The translations under genes were made by a program, and so were the position numbers. DNA of 64,000 bases from contig NZ_NKUF01000010.1 of NCBI RefSeq assembly GCF_003206495.1, positions 1 through 64,000 on the forward strand, given 5' to 3'. The notes under the pieces are model-generated. The model was not told the DNA's origin, did no database searches, and saw only the letters and a program-made list of their open reading frames with translations. This DNA is from Gluconacetobacter entanii. Its GTDB lineage: Bacteria; Pseudomonadota; Alphaproteobacteria; Acetobacterales; Acetobacteraceae. Shown here piece by piece: positions 40,919-50,079 of the stretch (within the stretch, counting starts at the first letter, position 1; every line of letters starts with the position of its first letter).

Positions 40919-41037
40919 TCCGCTTCCTGAAACGCCGCGTGTGGCCGTGGTCGGAAATTGAGAGGCTTAAGCGGGATCGGGATGCTTGGCGCAAGCAGGC
41001 GAGGTTTTATGAGCGAGCCATCGATGCATTACTGTAA
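40915..41037 (+). CDS. 40-residue basic phage protein
   Basis: MIRFLKRRVWPWSEIERLKR, then DRDAWRKQARFYERAIDALL: a basic amphipathic helix. Coupled on both sides by overlaps. Confidence 0.5.
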   Translation: MIRFLKRRVWPWSEIERLKRDRDAWRKQARFYERAIDALL

Positions 41038-41143
41038 ATTGACTGACGCCCTCGTAATAGCCGCCATCTGGACCCTGTTCATTCTCGTGCTTGCGCCAGT
41101 CTCCGCCGTCGCTTGGGGCGTTGTCTGGTGGTATGGGGAATGA
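41009..41143 (+). CDS. 44-residue TM protein
   Basis: From ATG 41009 with GAGG upstream: a short polar start, then TDALVIAAIWTLFILVLAPV and SAVAWGVVWWYGE, one or two membrane helices. Overlaps both neighbours. Confidence 0.5.
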   Translation: MSEPSMHYCKLTDALVIAAIWTLFILVLAPVSAVAWGVVWWYGE

Positions 41144-41709
41144 GGGCGTCAGGATATGAACGCAATGCGGCAGACTGGTATGTCGAACCCGCGTGGGCAG
41201 TTGATGCGCTGCTCTCTGTCGAGCGGCGCTTCATTGGGGGCGTGATGGACCCGTGCTGTGGTGGGGGAAACGTCCCTAGGCAGTTGGCAAGTCTCGGATG
41301 CAAGACCTTTGCGGCTGATGTGGTTGATCGTGGCACATGGCCGGTGGAGGTGGTTGATGATTTTCGGGTCACGATCCCCATGATCGGACCTGACAGCATC
41401 GTCAGCAATCCCCCCTACGGCGATGCGCGGGAGTTTATTGACTGCGCGCTTGCTCACACATCGGATCGCGTCTGCGTGCTGTTACGTCTGGCGTTTCTGG
41501 AGGGCATAGCGCGGCGCGATTGGTTCGCTACAGTACCGCTGGCGCGCGTGTGGGTTTCGTCTCGTCGCATGTCGATGCCGCCGGGCGATTCAGATATTCC
41601 CGCCAAGGGTGGCGCTATTGCCTACGCATGGTTTGTGTTTGAGCACGGATGGAAAGGTGCGCCTGTGATTGGTTTTCTGCCGGATGTGAAGGCGAAGGAC
41701 GAAGAATGA
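41140..41709 (+). CDS. Phage DNA methyltransferase-like protein
   Basis: 189 aa from ATG 41140 (ATGA overlap). VMDPCCGGGNVPRQLASLGC is SAM-binding motif I and VSNPPYGDAREFIDCAL is the NPPY catalytic motif IV, followed by VCVLLRLAFLEGIARRDWF. It therefore looks like an amino-methyltransferase acting on adenine or cytosine N4. No cognate nuclease is present. The second methylase of this prophage. Confidence 0.8.
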   Translation: MRASGYERNAADWYVEPAWAVDALLSVERRFIGGVMDPCCGGGNVPRQLASLGCKTFAADVVDRGTWPVEVVDDFRVTIPMIGPDSIVSNPPYGDAREFIDCALAHTSDRVCVLLRLAFLEGIARRDWFATVPLARVWVSSRRMSMPPGDSDIPAKGGAIAYAWFVFEHGWKGAPVIGFLPDVKAKDEE

Positions 41710-42227
41710 CCCAGACCATCACCAAAGAGGTCCAGCGCACCCTCGACACCGTCGTCACGCCAGAACGCCAGCGCCGGTCGGAGTGGGTGACAAAGGGGGG
41801 CGTGCCGCGTGTGCGCACGACCGTGCAGGCGTTGCTCAACGCTGGCGATATCGACCAGGGCGCGGCTGATGCGGCAGAGCGGTGGTATCGGGATTTCGTA
41901 TTCGGTCACTACGGCTACGTCGAGTTCGCGCCTGACCACGAGAACGACACCTGCACTCGGCACGACAGTGTGTCGTGGCAGGTCGTCCGTGCAAAAGCTG
42001 TGGGACGTATCGCCGACGTGCGGGATGCGCTCGGTATGTGCGCACATCATCGCCTGCGCCTCATGCTGGTCGAGGAAAAATCGTTCTCCGCGATGGGGCC
42101 TGCGCTCTACCCACGCCTGTCTCCAAGCGTATCTCGTGGCCGCGTATCCGCTCAGTGCGCCCTGATACTGGAGCAGTTGGCGGATTTTTATGAGAAAGTG
42201 CGCACGCGGCGGAAAGAAATTACTTGA
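41706..42227 (+). CDS. Phage protein before the packaging genes, unknown
   Basis: 173 aa from ATG 41706 (ATGA overlap). Contains VTKGGVPRVRTTVQALLNAG and DIDQGAADAAERWYRDFVFG, mostly helical. In this position phages often carry a late-gene activator, but no DNA-binding motif is evident. Confidence 0.6.
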   Translation: MTQTITKEVQRTLDTVVTPERQRRSEWVTKGGVPRVRTTVQALLNAGDIDQGAADAAERWYRDFVFGHYGYVEFAPDHENDTCTRHDSVSWQVVRAKAVGRIADVRDALGMCAHHRLRLMLVEEKSFSAMGPALYPRLSPSVSRGRVSAQCALILEQLADFYEKVRTRRKEIT

Positions 42228-42430
42228 ATGTTGCAGGCAGATATGCCACGGATATAACCACGATAGAACAACTGTGTCAGCCGCCATTCCAGGAGGTTTT
42301 TTCGTATGCGGCCATCACTGGTCCATGGTTCGGGCGGCTGATCATCTTCCGGCTGTGGCACGCAGTCGATAACCCCGCTCTCCCTAACCGATCGGTGCCT
42401 GTGGACGCGATGTCCGGCCGGCGTGGGTAA
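42224..42430 (+). CDS. Possible small phage protein
   Basis: 68 aa from TTG 42224 overlapping the previous stop. TDITTIEQLCQPPFQEVFSY and ITGPWFGRLIIFRLWHAVDN look protein-like, but no SD or homology supports it. The rest of the gap up to 42496 shows nothing recognisable. Confidence 0.3.
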   Translation: MNVAGRYATDITTIEQLCQPPFQEVFSYAAITGPWFGRLIIFRLWHAVDNPALPNRSVPVDAMSGRRG

Positions 42431-42496
42431 ATCCTGTCAGCCCGCAAGACGAAGGGGATAAGACGGGGAGTGCTTTTGAAATGACAAAGGCCCGAT

Positions 42497-43045
42497 ATGG
42501 CGCACCTGACGCCAAAGCAGCGCCGGTTCGTGGAAGAATACCTGTCGAACGGTGAAAATGTTGTTGCGGCCTACCGTGCTGCCTACAGCGCAAATGCCAA
42601 TGAAAAAACAGCATGGACCAATGGTTCCCGGACTTTAAAAAACACGCGAGTTGTACAGATTATCGAGCGGGCTCGGAAACGTGCCGCCGTGCGAATGGAC
42701 AAGGTTGTGGAACGATACGCCATCACAAAAGAAAACGTGCTGCGTGAAATGGCGCGCATCGGGTTTTCGTATGTGACAGAGGTTGTTTCCGTCAATGGCA
42801 AAGGCGTTGCAGTTCGACGGACGGCCTATCTATCCGAGTATACGCGCCGCGCCATTTCCGAGATATCCGAAACGGTGGGTGAGGGCGGGAAAACCATAAA
42901 GGTCAAACTGCACAGCAAGATTCAGGCGCTTGGGCATCTGGCGCGGCACCTTGGCTTGGATAGGCCGGAACCGCAGGACGATGACGCTCTTGACCAGATG
43001 GCAAACGACCCGGATCCGGACCAGATAGATCGTGGCGAGGCTTAG
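42497..43045 (+). CDS. terS: Terminase small subunit
   Basis: 182 aa with AAAGG 7-9 nt upstream. LTPKQRRFVEEYLSNGENVVAAYRAAY, then ARKRAAVRMDKVVERYAITKENVLREMARI, is the Terminase_2 DNA-binding pattern. It recognises the packaging site and hands DNA to TerL. It overlaps terL by 14 nt. Confidence 0.9.
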   Translation: MAHLTPKQRRFVEEYLSNGENVVAAYRAAYSANANEKTAWTNGSRTLKNTRVVQIIERARKRAAVRMDKVVERYAITKENVLREMARIGFSYVTEVVSVNGKGVAVRRTAYLSEYTRRAISEISETVGEGGKTIKVKLHSKIQALGHLARHLGLDRPEPQDDDALDQMANDPDPDQIDRGEA

Positions 43046-44339
43046 GAAGGCCGAACGTCCCAAGCTGACACGTCCGCAGTGGAATATTTACCAGCACGGT
43101 TGGCGGCCTGAATGTCGTTTTCGGGTTGCGGTATGCGGCCGCCGGTTTGGCAAGACGTTCGAGGCGCAGGAAGAAATGCGCCGCGCTGTCCGTATGGCGG
43201 TCAAGCACGACATCGGCACGGAAAACGAAATCTGGTATGGGGCTCCGACGTTCAAGCAGGCCAAGCGCGTCATGTGGAACCGTCTCAAAAAGGCGTTTCC
43301 TGAAAATTGGCTGGCCAAGAAGCCGAATGAGTCTGAATGCAACCTGACCATGAAAAGCGGGCATATCGTCCGCATCGTTGGGCTGGACAATTACGATAAC
43401 CTGCGCGGCTCTGGCCTGTGGTTTTTCCTTGGTGATGAATGGGCCGACACCAAGCCTGAAGCATGGCGCGAAACCATCCGCCCGATGCTGTCAACGGCTG
43501 GCGGCCATGGCCTGTTCATCGGAACGCCAAAAGGCTTCAACCATTTCCGCGACGCTTATCTGCGCGGGCAGCCGGGGCCGCAACATGAGGACGGTTGGTG
43601 GTCGTGCCTGTACACGTCACTTGCTGGGGGTAATATCCCGGCGTCCGAAATCGAGGCCGCACGCCGTGACATGGACATCCGGCAGTTCCGGCAGGAATAC
43701 GATGCCTCGTTTGAGACTTACGCGGGCCGGGTGATTTATGCGTTCAGCCGGGCAGATAATGTCAGGCCGTGTCCATTTATCATTGGGCGTCCGTTGCTGG
43801 TGGGAATGGACTTCAACATCAACCCGATGTCCGCCACGGTATGGCAACGCGAAGATGACGGCACGCTTGGCCAGGTCGATGAAATCATCCTGCCGACGTC
43901 GAATACGGACGAAATGGCCGATGAGATAACGCGGCGATACCGACGCGGCGATCAGGTTTCACACATCACGATCTATCCCGATCCGGCCGGCGCACAGCGC
44001 AAGACATCGGCGCAGGGGAGGACGGATATCAGCATCCTGCGCGCGAAAGGCTTCAACGTCATCGCATCCGCTTCACATCCGCTCGTTCGCGACCGGATCA
44101 ACGTCACCAATTCGATGTTCTGTTCAGCGGACGGACATCGGTCTGCGTTCGTGGATCCAAAGTGCGCGAAGTCGATAGAGGCATACGAGCGCCAGACCTA
44201 TCGCGAAGGCACCGGCGAACCTGACAAGCACAGCGGATATGACCACATCGTTGATGCTACCGGATACCTGATGTTCAGCGTCAAGTGCCCACCGCAGCGT
44301 GCACGCCTGACACCAACACGTTTCAATCTGGGCCGATAG
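43032..44339 (+). CDS. terL: Terminase large subunit
   Basis: 435 aa from GTG 43032. The ATPase has Walker A CGRRFGKTFEA near 35 and Walker B LWFFLGDEWAD near 130. The RNase-H-like nuclease domain begins LLVGMDFNINPMSATVW near 257, with YPDPAG and DHIVDATGYLMF supplying acidic residues. It powers head filling and cuts concatemers. Complete length. Confidence 0.93.
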   Translation: MARLRKAERPKLTRPQWNIYQHGWRPECRFRVAVCGRRFGKTFEAQEEMRRAVRMAVKHDIGTENEIWYGAPTFKQAKRVMWNRLKKAFPENWLAKKPNESECNLTMKSGHIVRIVGLDNYDNLRGSGLWFFLGDEWADTKPEAWRETIRPMLSTAGGHGLFIGTPKGFNHFRDAYLRGQPGPQHEDGWWSCLYTSLAGGNIPASEIEAARRDMDIRQFRQEYDASFETYAGRVIYAFSRADNVRPCPFIIGRPLLVGMDFNINPMSATVWQREDDGTLGQVDEIILPTSNTDEMADEITRRYRRGDQVSHITIYPDPAGAQRKTSAQGRTDISILRAKGFNVIASASHPLVRDRINVTNSMFCSADGHRSAFVDPKCAKSIEAYERQTYREGTGEPDKHSGYDHIVDATGYLMFSVKCPPQRARLTPTRFNLGR

Positions 44340-44354
44340 CGGCCACGGGGCCGC

Positions 44355-45872
44355 ATGGACTGGAAGCAACTCAAGGACACCTATCCCAAGGATCAGGATC
44401 TGCCAGTGCGCGCAAACCGCCTGACGGCGCTGATGCGGGTGCGCGACTGCACGCAATACGACGACATCGAAAACCCGTTCAGCAGCGAATATAACGGGGC
44501 AGGGGAATACATCCCGCTGGACCAGCGCAGGCCATCCGTCCGTACCAACCTGTGTGCAACCGTGGTGGACGAAAGCGCCTCGCTGGTGTTCGGTGAAATG
44601 CACTGGCCGTCGCTGATCGCTGATGAGCAGTCAGTGGGTGAAGTCATGGCCGCGCTGGACCGGGAATGCGCCCTGCCGGCCGTGATGATCGAGGCGGTCA
44701 TTGCCGGATCGGTCGGATCATCCGCCCTGCTGGTCGAGGTGGTGGACCGCGTTCCATGCGTGTCCATGCACGACACCCGATACCTGACCCCGGAATGGGA
44801 CGCCACGAACGCCCTGGTGCGCGTGACCGAATGCTACAAGGTCAAGGGGGCTGATCTGTCCGCGCAGGGATGGAAAATCCCGGCAGATGATGCGCAGACT
44901 GTGTTCTGGTGGCGGCGCGAATGGGGAACGCAGGAATGCCGGGTCTACGTCCCGACCCGCGTGGCTGATGGCCTGCCGGAACGCGTGGACACCAGGCGCA
45001 CGACGCAACATGGCCTCGGGTTCGTGCCGTGGGTCTGGATGGCGAACATGGCGCAGCCGGGCACCGTGGATGGTCCGTGCACGTTCGAGCGCGCGATCGA
45101 TACGGTGATCGAGTGCGATTACCTGCTGTCGCAGTCCGGTCGCGGCCTGAAATACAGCGCCGATCCGAAGCTGGTGATCAAGGCCAGTGCAGGCGATCCG
45201 GCGGGTGCTGACGGCGACGGCGGCACGACGGGCGGTTCGGCATCCGCGCTGACATTGCCCCTCGATGGCGATGCGAAACTGCTGGAGATCAATGGCGATG
45301 CTTCGGGCGCGATGCTGAACCAGTATCGTGAGCTGCGCGCCATCGTGCTGGAGCAGATCCACGGCAACCGGGCGCATGCGGACAAGATCAGCGCCGCGCA
45401 GTCCGGGCGTGCCATGGAAATGATGTGCCAGTCGCTGGTGTGGCTAGCCGATCGCCTGCGCCTGTCATACGGCGAATATGGGCTGCTGGCGCTGTATCGC
45501 ATGATCTGCCGGTTTTCGCATGCGCTGAAAGGCGGCATCAGGATCGGCGGACAGGATCATGTGGCGCTGGATGATGCGGGGCTTGCCCTGCAATGGCCGC
45601 CCTACTTTCCCAGCACGGACCCCGAACTGCTGCAGCTTGCGCAGGGCCTCGCAACGGCTGTGGCGTCCGGGTTCATGAGCAACGAGACCGCCTGCAGCAT
45701 CTATGCCGCCAAGGTCGGCACCGCCAGCCCGCAGGACGAATGGAACCGGGTTCTGGACGAACTGTCCGATCCGGTCCTGATCGCCAAACGGCAGGCGGCT
45801 GCCAGCGCCGCCAAGACCGACCGCAAGGCTGCCGGATCAGGGAGCACAGAGACACGTCAGGTCACGGCCTGA
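44355..45872 (+). CDS. Portal protein (SPP1 gp6-like)
   Basis: 505 aa. RANRLTALMRVRDCTQYDDI near the N terminus, NLCATVVDESASLVFGEMHW and a long C-terminal helical region ending in a charged Ala/Lys tail. Forms the dodecameric DNA gate of the head. Between terL and the scaffold, in canonical order. Confidence 0.85.
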   Translation: MDWKQLKDTYPKDQDLPVRANRLTALMRVRDCTQYDDIENPFSSEYNGAGEYIPLDQRRPSVRTNLCATVVDESASLVFGEMHWPSLIADEQSVGEVMAALDRECALPAVMIEAVIAGSVGSSALLVEVVDRVPCVSMHDTRYLTPEWDATNALVRVTECYKVKGADLSAQGWKIPADDAQTVFWWRREWGTQECRVYVPTRVADGLPERVDTRRTTQHGLGFVPWVWMANMAQPGTVDGPCTFERAIDTVIECDYLLSQSGRGLKYSADPKLVIKASAGDPAGADGDGGTTGGSASALTLPLDGDAKLLEINGDASGAMLNQYRELRAIVLEQIHGNRAHADKISAAQSGRAMEMMCQSLVWLADRLRLSYGEYGLLALYRMICRFSHALKGGIRIGGQDHVALDDAGLALQWPPYFPSTDPELLQLAQGLATAVASGFMSNETACSIYAAKVGTASPQDEWNRVLDELSDPVLIAKRQAAASAAKTDRKAAGSGSTETRQVTA

Positions 45873-45917
45873 CGCTTCCCGACTGATGCCGGATCAATCA
45901 CAAAACCAGAGGGTCAG

Positions 45918-46538
45918 ATGACCGAACCGACGAATACGCCCATCGATCCCAACATGGTGCGCGAACTGGAAAAGGCGCGCGCCGACCTCGTGACGCTGCG
46001 CGGCGAACTGAAATCCGCCCGCGCCGAACGCGATACCATCCGTGGTGAGCGCGACGAGGCGATCAAGTCGCGCGACGGCCTCAAGGCGCAGTTCGACAGG
46101 CAGAAGGCCGACGGCGAAAAGGCTCTGGCCGATGCGAACGCCGCCGTGGAGCAGGCCAAGGCCGATGCCGAAGCCGCAACGAAGGGCGCGCAGGAGCAGG
46201 CCAGCAAGGCCGTCATCCGCGCCGAAGCCAAGGCCGCCGCCGTCCGTCTTGGCGCAGTCAATCCCGAGGACGTGGTCAAGTTGATCGACCTCGGCACCGT
46301 CAAGATGGGCGAGGACGGGCAGATCGAGGGCCTTGATGCGGTGATGGCCTCGGCGAAGGAAAGCCGGGGCTACCTGTTCGCTGAACCGCCCAAGCCCGGA
46401 ACCGAGACCGGCACGACCAGGACAACGCCCGCGCCCAAGCCGGGCGATCCGGCCCAGTTCGATGCGACCAAGGCCGACGCCAAGGATGTCGCCGCCAACG
46501 CCCGTGCGCTCGGCCTGCGCTGGCCCGCAACCGTCTGA
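45918..46538 (+). CDS. Scaffold-like coiled-coil head protein
   Basis: 206 aa. Residues 12-100 form a long charged coiled coil (LEKARADLVTLRGELKSARA, then ERDTIRGERDEAIKSRDGLK), followed by a Pro/Thr-rich linker and a short C-terminal segment. Position between portal and capsid fits a scaffold. Confidence 0.75.
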   Translation: MTEPTNTPIDPNMVRELEKARADLVTLRGELKSARAERDTIRGERDEAIKSRDGLKAQFDRQKADGEKALADANAAVEQAKADAEAATKGAQEQASKAVIRAEAKAAAVRLGAVNPEDVVKLIDLGTVKMGEDGQIEGLDAVMASAKESRGYLFAEPPKPGTETGTTRTTPAPKPGDPAQFDATKADAKDVAANARALGLRWPATV

Positions 46539-46619
46539 CCATCCCATCGCCCGCTGATGTGGGCCTCACCGCCTGGCTGATGCCGGGCCGCCATCCGGCA
46601 TCACAAGGACAATACAATC

Positions 46620-48008
46620 ATGGCCATTGCCAATTTCCCCGCCTCGCTGCAGCCCATCATTCAGCAGGGCTACCTGTCGCGCGCGTTCCAGGACGCGCTT
46701 GAATCCCGCCTTGGTTTCCGCTCGATCGCGGATCGCATGGACTTCCCGGCCCGCATCGGTCAGACAATCACCGATACCCGTGCCGGCCTGCTGCCGCCCG
46801 CGACCACGCCGCTGAACCCCAGCAGCAACACCAACTTCGACAACGGCATGTCGCCGGTCGAATGGTCGGTGGAACAGTACACGCTGACCATCGACCAGTA
46901 TGGCAACACGATGGACCTGAACCAGGTCACCGAAGGGGTCGGCATCGCCAACCAGTTTCTCGCCAATGCGGCGCGCCTGGGCATCAACGCGCGTCAGACC
47001 CTCGACCGTCTGGCCCGCAATGCACTGTTCGGTGGCGCGGAAAACGGCGTCGGTGGCTACCTCGGCGGCAATACCCGCGTGACAACCACGCTGGGCGCCG
47101 CTGGCACTACGATTACGGTGGACGATATCCGTGGGTTCCAGAATGTCATTTCGTCCGAGGGGCAGGTCATTCCCGTAAGCACCACGTCGGGCATGACGGT
47201 TACGGTCGGTGCCAATGCCTATACGCTGACCGGAGTGGCCGCGGACGCGACGAATACCTCCACCGCTCCGCAGGGCATTTCCGGCACGCTGACGTTCAGC
47301 GGCAATGTGGCGGTGGCTGATGGTACCGAAGGTATGGCCGTGGTCGCGGCGACCGCTCCGCTGGTCCTGCGGCCCAATGGCCGCGCGACCACGCTGGCGC
47401 TTCTGGCGAATGGCATGAAGGATGCCAATGGAAACGTGGTGACGGGCGACTACCTGACCATTCAGGCGATGCTTGCCGCCCTGTCTGCCCTGCGCGACAA
47501 CAATGTGCCGACGCTCGAAGGTGGTGTATACCACTGCTATCTCGACAATGCGCAGTTGCTCGGCCTGTTCCGTGACCCGGATTTCAAGCTGCTGTATCGC
47601 GGTCAGTATGGGTCGGACACCTACCAGACCGGGCAGATTTTCGACCTGCTGGGTATCCGCTTCATTCCCACGACCGAAGCGCCGCAGCAGGCCAGCCTTG
47701 GCGCCGGGGCGATCCATCGCGCGGTCATCTGCGGGCAGGGCGCGCTGATCGAGGGTGACTACGAGAACATGGGCAACCACTACACGGCGGATCTGAACGG
47801 CGGCGAACTGACCGACGTGGACGGCGTGTGCATGGTGACGCGTCCTGCACTCGACCGTCTGGGGCAGATCATCGCACAGTCCTGGTCGTGGATCGGCGGC
47901 TTTGCGCTGCCGACCGACATCACGGCCGACACCACGATCATCCCGACCGCGACCAACAGCTACCTCAAGCGCGGCGTGGTGATCGAAAGCCTTGGCGCCA
48001 GCGCGTAA
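46620..48008 (+). CDS. Major capsid protein
   Basis: 462 aa. Directly after the scaffold gene and 80 bp after its stop. Contains SRLGFRSIADRMDFPARIGQ, WSVEQYTLTIDQYGNTMDLN, a Thr/Val/Ala-rich insertion (about 155-245) that may be an added beta domain, and YHCYLDNAQLLGLFRDPDFK, consistent with an HK97-type coat of the larger kind. Confidence 0.8.
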   Translation: MAIANFPASLQPIIQQGYLSRAFQDALESRLGFRSIADRMDFPARIGQTITDTRAGLLPPATTPLNPSSNTNFDNGMSPVEWSVEQYTLTIDQYGNTMDLNQVTEGVGIANQFLANAARLGINARQTLDRLARNALFGGAENGVGGYLGGNTRVTTTLGAAGTTITVDDIRGFQNVISSEGQVIPVSTTSGMTVTVGANAYTLTGVAADATNTSTAPQGISGTLTFSGNVAVADGTEGMAVVAATAPLVLRPNGRATTLALLANGMKDANGNVVTGDYLTIQAMLAALSALRDNNVPTLEGGVYHCYLDNAQLLGLFRDPDFKLLYRGQYGSDTYQTGQIFDLLGIRFIPTTEAPQQASLGAGAIHRAVICGQGALIEGDYENMGNHYTADLNGGELTDVDGVCMVTRPALDRLGQIIAQSWSWIGGFALPTDITADTTIIPTATNSYLKRGVVIESLGASA

Positions 48009-48226
48009 TGGCGCGGCCCCGCAAGGTGCAGGGGGAGGGCAGCAATGCCACCCACGTCCGCCTGATGCGTGCCCACGGGTATATCGAGACCCGTTTCAAT
48101 CGGGGTCGATATCACTGGGCTGCCGGTGAGGTCATCACCAATCCCGACGAAATCGCCCACCTGCGCGAGCGTGGGGCGGAACTAGAGCCGGTGGAATGTC
48201 AGGAACCGTCACACCCCCATCCGTAG
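48008..48226 (+). CDS. Small head protein, unknown
   Basis: 72 aa, ATG overlaps the capsid stop (TAATG). ATHVRLMRAHGYIETRFNRG then WAAGEVITNPDEIAHLRERG. Resembles small proteins that follow capsid genes. Confidence 0.65.
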   Translation: MARPRKVQGEGSNATHVRLMRAHGYIETRFNRGRYHWAAGEVITNPDEIAHLRERGAELEPVECQEPSHPHP

Positions 48227-48606
48227 CCGATACACCACTGACCGACGACGAGCTGGTGCAGTGCCGCCGGTATATGGGCTACCCCGCGATGGGCGGCATC
48301 AACAGCGGACAGCAGTCGTGGCGCTTCTTTCGGGTCTATGGCTTCAACGAATGGCGCATGCGCAACCTTGCGCCAGATGAATGCGTGCAGGCCCGCAATT
48401 TCCTGACGCAGTGCCAGACGCTGGAGACGGCCATCATGGGCGCATCCGACAATCTGGACACCGATCAGGCCGCGGTGTGGCACCACAACCGCTTCGAAGT
48501 TCAGGACCGTTTCGGCCTCTACAACCGGTGGCGTCGCCAGTTGTGCGCATTCCTTGGCGTGCCGCCCGGACCCGGACTGCGCCCGCAGAACCGCATTGTA
48601 ATCTAG
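48196..48606 (+). CDS. Head-completion/neck protein
   Basis: 136 aa from ATG 48196, overlapping the previous gene by 31 nt. DDELVQCRRYMGYPAMGGIN and TQCQTLETAIMGASDNLDTD; helical, in the gp15/gp6-type adaptor position. Confidence 0.6.
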   Translation: MSGTVTPPSVADTPLTDDELVQCRRYMGYPAMGGINSGQQSWRFFRVYGFNEWRMRNLAPDECVQARNFLTQCQTLETAIMGASDNLDTDQAAVWHHNRFEVQDRFGLYNRWRRQLCAFLGVPPGPGLRPQNRIVI

Positions 48607-48614
48607 GAGGCAGC

Positions 48615-49025
48615 ATGTTCGCTGTTGACAGCAATATCCCGCGTCCGACGCGACTATGGGCGCAGGTGAAGGCCGGTGTCATCGTCGCCATCAAATCCGC
48701 CTTCGCGCGCCAGCCGCAGCCCTTCGGACCGGATGCCGGGCGCGTGGTTGAGGTAACCGGCACCTATGCACAGGTCGGATATCTGGTTGATCGCATGGGA
48801 AACGTCACCCCGCGCGAAAATCGCAAGGGTCCGATCCCCGATGGTCAGCCCGCCTATCTGGAAGGGCCGCCGGTTCCCGCGCCGATGTCCGGTCCGCTGG
48901 GCGTGGCGCTCACGTCGGCTGCGATCCAGCCGAGCACGGACCCCGACCATCCCGACAACTGGCCGCAGAACCGTCCCACGAAACAGGAGGCTGCCGATGG
49001 CGACGCTGACCACCCGCAGGCGTAA
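48615..49025 (+). CDS. Phage neck-region protein, unknown
   Basis: 136 aa from ATG 48615, which has AGGAGG upstream. N-terminal beta-rich region (GRVVEVTGTYAQVGYLVDRM) and a Pro-rich C terminus. Confidence 0.65.
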   Translation: MFAVDSNIPRPTRLWAQVKAGVIVAIKSAFARQPQPFGPDAGRVVEVTGTYAQVGYLVDRMGNVTPRENRKGPIPDGQPAYLEGPPVPAPMSGPLGVALTSAAIQPSTDPDHPDNWPQNRPTKQEAADGDADHPQA

Positions 49026-49206
49026 GGCCCTGCCGAAATCCGCGTTCGGGCTGCCTGGTTCCCGGCGCTATCCGATGCCTGATCGCACGCACGCGATAGC
49101 CGCCAAGGCCCGCGCCACGCAGCAGGTGAAGGCGGGCACCCTGTCCAAATCCTCGCAGGCGAAGATCAACGCCAAGGCGAACAGCATCATACGCCGGAGA
49201 AAATAG
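48997..49206 (+). CDS. Small basic phage protein
   Basis: 69 aa, AGGAGG upstream. Almost every third residue is basic (TTRRRKALPKSAFGLPGSRR; NAKANSIIRRRK). May bind nucleic acid. Overlaps the upstream gene by 29 nt. Confidence 0.6.
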   Translation: MATLTTRRRKALPKSAFGLPGSRRYPMPDRTHAIAAKARATQQVKAGTLSKSSQAKINAKANSIIRRRK

Positions 49207-49401
49207 ATGGCACGCCCCGCAAAGCGCATGACCATGGCGCAGTATCTGCGCTCCAATACCGACCGCAAGGAAGACGGCCAGAACGCCGCACTGGTCGGCA
49301 TGACCACGGCGGCGTTCAAGAAGACCGCCCAGGCCAAGGCGATTGACCGGCAGATGGTCTCGCTGCTCAACCGCACCTCGACCAGGGGGCGGCGTCACTG
49401 A
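49207..49401 (+). CDS. Small basic phage protein
   Basis: 64 aa, begins immediately after the previous stop. MARPAKRMTMAQYLRSNTDR and a basic C terminus. Similar in character to its neighbour. Confidence 0.6.
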   Translation: MARPAKRMTMAQYLRSNTDRKEDGQNAALVGMTTAAFKKTAQAKAIDRQMVSLLNRTSTRGRRH

Positions 49402-50078
49402 TGTATCAGGCCCTTGTCCAGCAGAAGGTGGCGAGTGGCTATGCCAAGGCCGCCCTGCGGCTGGGGGCCACGACCACGCAATACCGCCCGGCCTCGCTGG
49501 CTGCGCCGATGACTACGGCTTACGCGACGCTTCTGGCAGCGTTCAACAACGACCGGAAGTTCGGGTTCGATGGCCCGGCCCTGTGGGACAAGCCCGCCGT
49601 GTTCGGCCTGTTCGATACCACGGACGTGCAGTCGGGCGACCTGCTGACCTGCGCGGGTGAGAACTACTTCGTGGCGCGCCTTGAGCCATTCCGGCCGCCA
49701 CTGTGCATGCTGTGCAACCGCACAATCAGCATCGCGGGACAGCCGGGGCAGGGCAGCACTGATGGCGATGATTCAGTCTGCACGGACGTAGGCGCATCGG
49801 ACGACTACGGCACGGCAGGCGATACCAGCGCACAGACCACGCTGGCTTCGGGCTGGCCTGCCTTTATCCAGATCAAGAGAAAAGGCAGCCCGACCGGCGA
49901 CGGTATTCCTGGTTCGATCAAGGCGGAGGAATACGAAATGTTCCTGCCCCTGATGCCCAATTTCATCCCGGCTGTGCAGATGGCCGTCACGACCGATCTT
50001 GGCACTACCTACACCCTGACAGCGGTTGAGCCGAGCCAGTATGGCAACAGGTGCCTGATGGGCGCAAGGCAGCTTTGA
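49401..50078 (+). CDS. Head-tail connector-type protein
   Basis: 225 aa, ATG overlaps the previous stop. GYAKAALRLGATTTQYRPAS, TAYATLLAAFNNDRKFGFDG and KPAVFGLFDTTDVQSGDLL; beta-rich. Position before tail genes fits a stopper or neck protein. Confidence 0.65.
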   Translation: MYQALVQQKVASGYAKAALRLGATTTQYRPASLAAPMTTAYATLLAAFNNDRKFGFDGPALWDKPAVFGLFDTTDVQSGDLLTCAGENYFVARLEPFRPPLCMLCNRTISIAGQPGQGSTDGDDSVCTDVGASDDYGTAGDTSAQTTLASGWPAFIQIKRKGSPTGDGIPGSIKAEEYEMFLPLMPNFIPAVQMAVTTDLGTTYTLTAVEPSQYGNRCLMGARQL

Positions 50079-50079
50079 T

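Noticed and set aside
28200-42227. Restriction-modification system
   Set aside because: Two methyltransferases are present but no restriction endonuclease or specificity subunit is near either.
46566-47780. 404-aa open frame on the minus strand
   Set aside because: Opposite the capsid gene and Arg/His-rich; the plus-strand gene has clear family features and canonical order.
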